Positions 56,403-64,000 of a stretch of DNA of 64,000 nucleotides are shown here, in pieces. Within the stretch, counting starts at the first letter, position 1. Each line of letters opens with the position of its first letter. Below the pieces are notes generated by a model, which worked only from the letters and a program-made list of their open reading frames with translations, was not told the origin of the DNA and made no database searches. Source of the stretch: Polytrichum commune (taxonomy: Eukaryota > Streptophyta > Polytrichopsida > Polytrichales > Polytrichaceae); NCBI GenBank assembly GCA_950295325.1, contig OX485804.1, positions 38,938,001 to 39,002,000 on the forward strand, given 5' to 3'. The translations under genes and the position numbers were made by a program.

Positions 56403-59271
56403 CTCGGGGAGGTGACTATCGGAATTTTAGAAACCACGTGAGATAAAAAATAAGGTCAATTTAATTCGTTGAGGGTAAATTTTATAAATTCGTTAGATCT
56501 ACCATAGCATTGGAAATATCTCCCCTACGTGATTATATGTAAAATAGGGTGGTGAATATTTCCTCCATTTTAGTAATCAGTAGAAAAAAATAGGGTCATA
56601 GATATTGGATCCCCCCAAATGTGTGTAGTAGGATCAATAGAATAATTATGGGTTTGACTACTTAAATGAATATTGTGTAAATTTTGTCCAAATTTGAATG
56701 AAACACGTTAGTATGGTAGGAAATGTTGTGGATTTTCTTGGAGCAAGGAATGTTGTGACTTCTCAATAGCCCTTGGGCTTACTTAGGGTTTGGGCAAGCA
56801 CAGTGGCATGAAGGCGGTGAAGTGTTCAGGTAGGAGGTCTTGCGTTGGTAAAATGTGAAACAATGAAGCGGTGCAAAGGCGGTAGGTAAGACAAAAGATT
56901 TTTTTTTTATCTTTCTTCTTTGCTCCATAGCATTTACACAAGGTGTTTCACGAGAGCCGAAGATTTGGCTTGCTCCGCTTTTGTGCGGTAAGAGTCGATT
57001 TCAAACTCCAACTCCTTGATTTTCTTCTTCCACTAACCGTTTTTCAACGACATGCTATTGATTTCCGACACCCTCCTAAATGTGAGATATAGAAAGATGA
57101 AGACTTACAAGACCTGAATGTGAGTTTAGAAAGATGCGATGTTGATGATTACATCAATGCTTCATTTTCTACAAAATAAATGTTGTTGGGTCTTGGGATG
57201 GATTGTGGAGTGTATTTTATGCAAAGAAGTACGACAACTATCTCATCTACAGTTAAATAAACTGTTAAGAGGACTAGGGGAAGACCTTCTAAAATTTTGC
57301 AAACTACATGTGTCCTCAATGGAGTTGACTAGGGCACGTGGTGTATATAACGAGTTTGAAAAATGAGACGGAAGGTAGTACAAGGTGGGGAAGTTGCAGG
57401 CATCTCATTGACCTTCTTAATCGGAAGGTGAACAATGATAAAAAAAAACAAGTATTACCATATCCGGTTTTATGGTTTATCTTAATTATTTTAGAATAGT
57501 CCTTGGACACTTCAAATTCAAATATGACTACTCAGATTCTATTTGGGTTGATGTAGATAGCGTAATTTGCACAATGACTATGTCATTTGATGTAGAGAGG
57601 GATGTCTTTAAGCTTGATCCGGTTGATGTGAATTCCTTGAATGAGTTTGTTGAAAAATCTACATTAAATTAATAGTGATTTAGGATATTAGTTGTGACCC
57701 CATACCCATATCACAAAATGATTGATTCTTTTTCTAGTGTACAAATTATGAATGATTGGTGTAGAAAATGTTTTCTAAGTTAGTAGGTGTTATTTAATCT
57801 ATGAATTTCTCTTGCTTCATTCAAAGATGTTGTTTATTAATGAACATTGGATGGTTGAAATGATAAGCATGTATTAGATTTTTCAAATGCATGAAGACGA
57901 TGAGTTAACTTTCAATCCAAATTCGGAGAAAGCTAGGTACTATGTTTTCCTAAACCTTGAATTTGCACCTTTGCTTGTTGTTTGGTCTTGTATAGATTTT
58001 TGAATGAGCATGTCCAATTCTTTAAATCTTAAAACCTAGTTTTCAAGCCATGAAATTATGAGAATTAAGGTTGGCTTGTGGTTCATTCTTTATCAGTTTT
58101 TGTTGTTCTCTTACTTGTCTTGCTAGTAGTGTCTAATATGCCAACATTCTATTGATTGTCTTTTTGCTACAACTACCTTTTGTAGATGATTGATGGTACG
58201 CTATAACATTTGGCAACCTCACCGTGGTAGACTCAGAGGATTGCGCTTTGCCTTGGAGGAAGACGTGATGGAGCGGTTGGAGACTTTGAAGGTTGTCCGC
58301 CTCATGCCAACAATTAGTTTTAATTATTCCTCATCATTGGTTTTAAACCTCTTGAATTTTTTTAGTCTAATTATGATATTATAGAGGATATTAACATGTA
58401 CCTTGACATGTATTGGAGGGTGCATAGTTATATCCTAACCCTTCACGTTGTAAATATTTGGTACAAGGTTAAATGTGTTTGTGAACACAATTAATGTAAA
58501 TGTTTTCAATTTTTGTATTTAGTTTTCTTTCATTTGAATGCAATCTTTTATTTTTGGGAAAAGATAGTTGTGCAAAATGTCATATCTTGTGATAATTGAT
58601 TGTATTTCTTGTTTTTTCGTATCCGTGTTTACAACTTGTCTATGTTAGCATGTACATTTTGTTATCTCTATGTTGATTGGTAACATTTTAACTAGTATCC
58701 AAGTGCTATTGGTTGTGTCTTAAATGGCACATTGAATGGTTTAGCATTGGTATACCTAATTGAGACCGATTGAATGACAAGATGGATGATATGGAACGTT
58801 TGTTGCTCACATAGTCGATTTTGCAAGACTGTAGTATTCCATTCATTATTTGGTACTTGTACGATTTATAGAAAAAATATGGTGCCAAAAATTTAACTAG
58901 TATCCAAGTGCTATTGGTTGTGTCTTAAATGGCACATTGAATGGTTTAGCATTGGTATACCTAATTGAGACCGATTGAATGACAAGATGAATGATATGGA
59001 ACGTTTGTTGCTCACATAGTCGATTTTGCAAGACTATAGTATTCCATTCATTATTTGGTACTTGTACGATTTATAGAAAAAATATGGTGCCAAAAATTAA
59101 CCTCTCTAAAAAATTACAAATAAATATAGGGTGCTAAAAAATAAGTCAAAGTAGCTTTATATCTACAAATAGGGAGGAAAAAAATATTGAAAGGTGCATA
59201 AATATCCCCCCATTAAATATCCCATTATCGCACATGGTTACAAAATGTAATGGGGGTGTGATCCCCCCAAG
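56403..59271. mobile_element. 2869-bp hAT-like insertion with unknown interior
   Basis: A perfect 8-bp duplication AGCCTTGT flanks it at 56395-56402 and 59272-59279, and the empty site exists once in the paralogous R1 copy at 49852-49859. Ends are CTCGGGGAGGTGA and, reverse-complemented, CTTGGGGGGATCA (10 of 13). The interior has short frames (57139-57366, 57472-57672, 58190-58384) without recognisable transposase motifs, so it is probably non-autonomous or decayed. Confidence 0.85.
58688..59096. repeat. 205-bp tandem duplication inside the 2.9-kb element
   Basis: Units at about 58688-58892 and 58893-59096 both contain AACTAGTATCCAAGTGCTAT and CTTGTACGATTTATAG. They differ at only a few positions, indicating a recent event. 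Confidence 0.92.
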
Positions 59272-59360
59272 AGCCTTGTAGAGTCGAATGTATGCTTTTG
59301 TAAATCCTTGTCTATGACCAAAAGATTTTTCCAAGTAAGGGACAAGCGTATACATTCTAA

Positions 59361-59862
59361 GGGCTGCTTCACACTATGGCCGTCCAAGTCGAGAGGCCGT
59401 GGGTTTGAATGGCCAAACTTTGTTGAGAGTCCAAAGAAATGGGTTGAAAATAGCCAATAGAATATAGGAATTGGAGCCTTCGGCCAGTCTCAGTGTGAAG
59501 CCTCCAAAGGCCAAGCCGAGAGTCCAAAGGAAGAAGGAGCATCCCACTCTATTCCCTACCCAAAACAACAACTCCAATCTAACGGCCAAGATCTTGTTAG
59601 TGTTTTTTTTAAATTTTTAATGGAGAAAAATCGACATCCTCTCAACCATAGTTTGGATTTTCATTCCCGTCGGACTCGAACTTACTTAGAGAGCCCGTCG
59701 CCTTGGTCAAAAAGTACTACCATGTAGGCATTTTAAATTGCGACGGCCTTTGGAATTTGGCCTACAGTGTGAAGAAACGAGAGGCCGAATTCTTGGTTTC
59801 TTGCAATCTAGTTGATGCAAATTGATGGCCTCTTGACCTTTGGCCATAGTGTGAAGCGGTCC
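59361..59862. mobile_element. PIF/Harbinger-type MITE, 502 bp
   Basis: Left end GGGCTGCTTCACACTATGGC and right end (reverse complement) GGACCGCTTCACACTATGGC. TAA direct repeats at 59358-59360 and 59863-59865. The left part lies within repeat R1 and is shared with 49941-50240. Confidence 0.82.
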
Positions 59863-59865
59863 TAA

Positions 59866-60414
59866 GCACCATATCGGGGTGGCTTTATGGATCAAGAAAA
59901 AGGAAGATTGTAAAGGCAGCCAACTAAGATTCCAAAGCTTCCAAACTGAACTAGTTTTTTTTAGTAGTCTATTGGCCATGCTTTAGAAAAATCACATTAT
60001 AGTTTGATAACTCTTTGAGTATGATCTTCTTCTTCTTCTTCTTCTTCTTTCATAAAACGCATTGTATTCCAAATTCGAATCAATATCCCATTCCGATGCT
60101 ATCAAAGATGTCTCCGATTGGGGAGCCAAACGGGTCTAAGCCCCGAATTAGGTAGGTGGCATACAACCTACAAAAGTATGGGGATGGGGGGCTAGAGAAC
60201 AAGTATAGATTTCAAAGAGAACCAAAGGAAGAGCTCGGAATAATTCATAAATGGACACACAAAATTGTTTGACCCAAAATAGACCAATTTCATGTTCACA
60301 CCCAATTACTTTTAACCATCTATCACGGACACATTTCAAGGAAATTGTCATCCACAAACTATGCAGCCCAATACCACGTTGCTTCCCAACCCCGGACTTT
60401 TCAGTTATTTCTTA
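59866..60414. other. spacer with CTT microsatellite
   Basis: Contains a (CTT)n run at about 60027-60049. No gene recognised. Confidence 0.5.
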
Positions 60415-61004
60415 GGGCCGGTTTACACCATGGACCGTGAAGTCGGACCATGGAAGATGGCCTATTTCCATGGTCCAACTTCCATAGTCCAATTTCCATG
60501 GTCTGATTTCTTCATAAATCAATTTGCAAAGCTTTTGGGCCCCTTGCTAGGTGTAAACCGAATGTGGACCAAGAGGAATGACCATGCATCAAAAAGTGAA
60601 TGTGCTGATTTTTTTTAATAATGTTAAAAAATGGCATTTTTGAATTAAAATAAAATAAAATAAATTCAAGTTTGACCATTCTTTTGTCTTCTCTTGTCTT
60701 CGTCTTCTCTTCCCCAACGAAAAAATCATTGAAAAATCATTATAACATTATTTCTCTGTCACATGCCCCTGTCTTTCTTCTACTAGAGCACCTCTTTTGC
60801 CTCTCCCACCGCAAAACCCGTTGGACCATGTCAGTGGAGAATGTAGGCCTTGAATTTTGTCGTTTGGGGACCTCGAACTCCACCGTCACTTTGACATGCT
60901 TTCATTGGTGGGAAACTGAAGTGGTCTTGGGACGAGTTCAACAACCAATCGCATATTTTACAAGGCCTTGGGACGACTTCATGGTCCATGGTGTAACCAA
61001 CCCC
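60415..61004. mobile_element. PIF/Harbinger-type MITE, 590 bp
   Basis: Left end GGGCCGGTTTACACCATGGA and right end (reverse complement) GGGGTTGGTTACACCATGGA. Flanks are TTA and TCA, a 3-bp duplication with one change. Reading frames inside have no recognised domain. Confidence 0.72.
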
Positions 61005-61089
61005 TCATACAGTCGTCAAATAAACGGCTTTCCCATTTGTTTGTACTACAAATACAAGGTTTAGATAGTGGAAACGAACAGAATAAATT

Positions 61090-61294
61090 GCATGCTAGTT
61101 ACAAGTGACCCGATCAAGTTTGAGAAACGATTGGTTGAAGTTGAAGACTTCATGAAAATTACCCATCGTTTAAGAGGAATTTAGAGAATATACCTCAAAT
61201 TAACAAAGGAAAACCAAAAGATGTATCATGGAACCGGTTGGACTTGGAAATGCTAAGATCTCAATCGAATATGCCCAAAATTCCCACTGGGCAC
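61090..61294 (-). mobile_element. ACCGG-type hAT MITE, partial
   Basis: Reverse-orientation relative of 43868-44093: GGAACCGGTTGGACTTGGAA and ATATGCCCAAAATTCCCA mark its start region. The distal TCTCCCC terminus is missing on the left side. Confidence 0.55.
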
Positions 61295-61319
61295 CGGATA
61301 GTGGGTATCCACCAACCCA

Positions 61320-61375
61320 ACCATCCATCCATCCATATGTGCATCCATCCATTCATATGTTCATCCATCCTGTTT
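61320..61375. repeat. CCAT-type microsatellite
   Basis: Imperfect CATCCATCCAT runs interrupted by ATGTG. Confidence 0.75.
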
Positions 61376-61515
61376 TGAGCTCCTTTACGTATCCAAGTGG
61401 ATCTACCGGAGGGCGGTGGGCCCATCTCTGGAGCAGGCACATGCTTACATCACATGGGGTCCCTTCGTACTTCTCTCGCTGCTATTTTAGTCCCCCAACC
61501 CCTGACTAAACATTA

Positions 61516-62196
61516 GGGCGACTTCACACACGAGCCAAGAGCCGTGACCATGAAATTGTGAGAGCCCAAAAGAAAAGTGTCCATGGCCGTCCCAACACAC
61601 CTCCAACATCATGTAGTGTGGTCACGGACCCTCAAGTGTAGTGTGAAGTCATACCTCCCAAATCATGTAGTGTGATCACGGACCCTCAAGTGTAGTGTGA
61701 AGTCATACGTGACACACCTTCAAAATCATGTAGTGTGGTCACGGACCCTCAAGTGTAGTGTGAAGTCATACGTGACACACCTTCAAAATCATGTAGTGTG
61801 GTCACGGACCCTCAAGTGTAGTGTGAAATCATACGTGACCGGACCCTCAAGCAAATCCTATTTCAATGAATTTTTATTCATGCAGGTCTTCAATCATGAT
61901 AAAATAGAATAAATCAACGGTGGTGAGCATTCGGAGTGCCAGGGTCTCCCGGTTTTGTGTTAGGCCTACCTCCAAGAGTGGTGGTTTTTGAAAATAATCC
62001 AAGTGACCATGAAACATGATCCATTTGATGCCATGTAGCAATCCATGTAGACTTTACACCTATCTTGCATTCACGTACTCCGTTGGTCCCTCAAGCGTAG
62101 TGTGAGGTGGACGTTGACTAGCTCTGCCTTTTCCACCAATGAGAGCGCTTGAAGTGCAATGGTCACGGGCCCTCAGTCTCGTGTGTGAAGTGGCCC
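61516..62196 (-). mobile_element. complete PIF/Harbinger-type MITE (family A), 681 bp
   Basis: TTA direct repeats at 61513-61515 and 62197-62199 flank ends GGGCGACTTCACACACGAG and, reverse-complemented, GGGCCACTTCACACACGAG. It lies in reverse orientation to the truncated copies at 1603, 12800 and 29368. Its left subterminal region is enlarged by a tandem array (61610-61852). It has no transposase and must be moved in trans. Confidence 0.88.
61610..61852. repeat. 54-63-bp subterminal tandem array, four units
   Basis: CATGTAGTGTGGTCACGGAC starts units at 61610, 61664 (one change), 61727 and 61790. The other family-A copies have this motif once. Confidence 0.9.
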
Positions 62197-62199
62197 TTA

Positions 62200-64000
62200 G
62201 TGGGGCCTGGACCCCCACTAACTAAGTTGGAGGCACTTGGTAATTTAGCCCCGGTCGTGGTACACCGTTTATGGTATTGGGTGTCATGTATACTATTTGC
62301 AAAGGGCCTAAACTAGACGCTTAGAGGTTTCAAAAGTGTCATGCCTGCCATTGCCAATATGATTCCATTCATCAACATAAGTAACTTCTTCAAGTGAAAA
62401 AAATTATACACTATGGTATTCAGAGTTGCACATTAGGATACATTAGATGATAGTGTTGTGTTTTAGTATGCAAGGGGAAGGTTTTTTTTAACGTATTGAT
62501 GGCAAGTGTCACTTATGTGCACTTCAGTCAACTTGTAGACCGTTGACTAACATAGGCATAATATACACCTCATAACACTATTGACCATACTCATGCCAAG
62601 ATATTAGTAAGGGCACTTGAACGCCAAGTGTCATGAGGTGACACTTATGATGAAGTTGTTAATCATCAATGGTACTTAGAATATGACTCGAAATAGGGTA
62701 AGTGAAACTATTACACATGTGACACTAAATACCATAAACAGTGGGGAGAGTCTATGACTGCCACCTACTACACTGTTTACGCCTATTATTGTTGCTATAA
62801 ATTTTTTATACCACGATAATTATGGTTAATATAGTTTTCCATGAACACACCAATCTTGAACTCACATTATTAAATGTCCGAAAATGAGAATGTGAATTCA
62901 ATAATTTCACATAAAAATGAAATATTGTGGGTTGAAAAATATGCATGGTACCAATAATTGGATAATATTTATAGTATTTGATTATCAACATTTTATTAAT
63001 TCATAAGCCACCCTAATTTTCAGCCCACATACTGTATAAATTAATGTGGGCCATGGTATATTCTACCCATGCTATCTTTTTCCAACACACAAAAATAGAT
63101 GTAAACAATGTAGTTTGCTTGCATTAATGAAGGGATGGGTAGTAGCTGTTACATCAATCTTCCGAGGTTTCAAGCTCCCATTGCATGGTTTGTGTGACGA
63201 CTTGTATGAGCCCGTGAAAGGGGAGAGAGAGAGGGAGTTATTGCATATGAGTGTACCTTCCATCCATCCAACAAATTGTTGTGAAACAGTAGGCATCCCG
63301 GATATTATTACCTATAGTTGATTTTGCATTGGAACTAGCTTTAAAGACCCTGGATTTGTCTAGTCCAAGTCATGCAAGACGAAGTGGCCACAAAACGTAC
63401 AGGTGGTCATGTTTTTATATTGAATGAATGAGATGTACATTCGCATGCGATAATTTCCTCTCTCCATTTGTGCAGACTTGGTAAAAGGTACCATAGTCAA
63501 ATTAGGGTGTAAATATGGTGAATATGTATATAATGCAACGTGAAAATCTATTCATCTTTTAGCATTTTGGACCACAAATGCCACACATGATCTTATGTTT
63601 TTCATATGTTTCATACAAATGACATACACTTTTGCATGACACACATTTTTATCCTAACACCTTGCTATGAATTGGTTGCAAATATTTGCAATCATGTTGT
63701 TATACATGTTTTTTTTTTTTTTTTGGGGGGGGAGATGTCGAGATGTTGAATTTAACCACTTGGATGTAATCTTAAATTGATATGTGACAACTTCTCTTTT
63801 GGTATAAACAACACTTATATAATCATAACGTCTCGTAACAAGTCATCCTGATTTTGAAAAAACCAATGTTCGTCCTCAACTTCTAAAGGACCAAATGCTA
63901 AATTGAAATCCAACACAATTTTATTTATTTATTATTTATTATTTAAGAATATATTTTTACTATATCAATGTGATGTTCTTGATTTTCTATTAAATTTTAA
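62200..64000. other. unassigned spacer
   Basis: No gene recognised. A diverged relative of the 13524-13766 foldback MITE lies at about 63216-63470 (TTATTGCATATGAGTGTACC and its inverse near 63420). T16 followed by G8 is at about 63709-63731. Confidence 0.4.

Larger units (their letters stand above)
55937..59585 (+). repeat. repeat R1, copy split by a 2.9-kb insertion
   Basis: 55937-56402 and 59272-59585 together equal 49392-50240. The split occurs at AGCCTTGT. Confidence 0.88.

Noticed and set aside
56403-59271. Helitron (starts near TCTC after the target)
   Set aside because: An 8-bp target duplication and paired ends are present; Helitrons make no duplication and insert between A and T.
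60672-61064. 130-codon frame overlapping a Harbinger MITE
   Set aside because: Crosses the element terminus at 61004, so it cannot be an ancestral coding unit.
61610-61852. CRISPR-like array (repeats with spacers)
   Set aside because: Units are contiguous tandem repeats with identical intervening sequence inside a plant MITE, not repeats with unique spacers.

Overview
This is a window of nuclear DNA from a land plant (streptophyte). The evidence is a U2 snRNA gene with a plant-type promoter (upstream sequence element plus a TATA box at the RNA polymerase II spacing), a seven-exon CRLK-type receptor-like kinase, and GT-AG introns of about 135-415 bp. I cannot fix the species. Low gene density, AT-rich spacers, many nested repeats and a degenerate repetitive protein family that I associate with seedless plants would fit a fern, lycophyte or bryophyte with a large genome, but that is inference.

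Conventional genes are few and lie in the second half. A membrane receptor-like kinase is encoded on the minus strand at 33432-36716. A gene for the eEF2-folding co-chaperone HGH1 is on the minus strand at 45771-46805. A U2 snRNA gene is on the plus strand at 52544 to about 52735. Two more coding-like stretches are unrecognised and uncertain: 40907-41165 (plus, two possible exons) and 51190-52216 (minus).

The rest is a layered transposon landscape. (1) A complete hAT element at 3022-7216 has 20-bp terminal inverted repeats, a perfect 8-bp target duplication and an uninterrupted 744-codon transposase. (2) Non-autonomous hAT-like elements: 22598-23367, 53468-54444, 43868-44093, 40637-40868 and the 2.9-kb insertion 56403-59271, whose empty site survives in a paralogous repeat at 49852-49859. 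(3) Many PIF/Harbinger (Tourist-like) elements have unrelated interiors but one shared terminal pattern, roughly GGGCNNSTTYACAC, next to 3-bp TWA-type duplications. (4) A solo LTR at 47874-48799 has TG...CA ends and a 5-bp duplication; a truncated relative is at 1948-2690. (5) A tRNA-derived SINE at 16832-16996 has a 10-bp duplication and a 5'-truncated sister at 1026-1121. (6) A heavily decayed transposase-like pseudogene lies at about 20480-22310.

Layout: 0-3 kb nested repeats; 3.0-7.2 kb complete hAT; 7.2-12.7 kb unassigned spacer; 12.8-20 kb MITEs, SINE and a palindrome-ended 1.16-kb element; 20.5-22.3 kb pseudogene; 22.6-33 kb MITEs and spacer; 33.4-38.8 kb kinase gene and 5' flank; 40.6-44.1 kb a dense MITE cluster; 44.9-46.8 kb HGH1 with two tandem broken copies of its 3' end; 47.5-50.2 kb nested repeats with the solo LTR; 51.2-53.0 kb unknown coding-like region head-to-head with U2, whose 3' flank is triplicated; 53.5-62.2 kb nested DNA transposons; 62.2-64 kb spacer. 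The genes show no operon-like or pathway relationship; they are independent loci among repeats.
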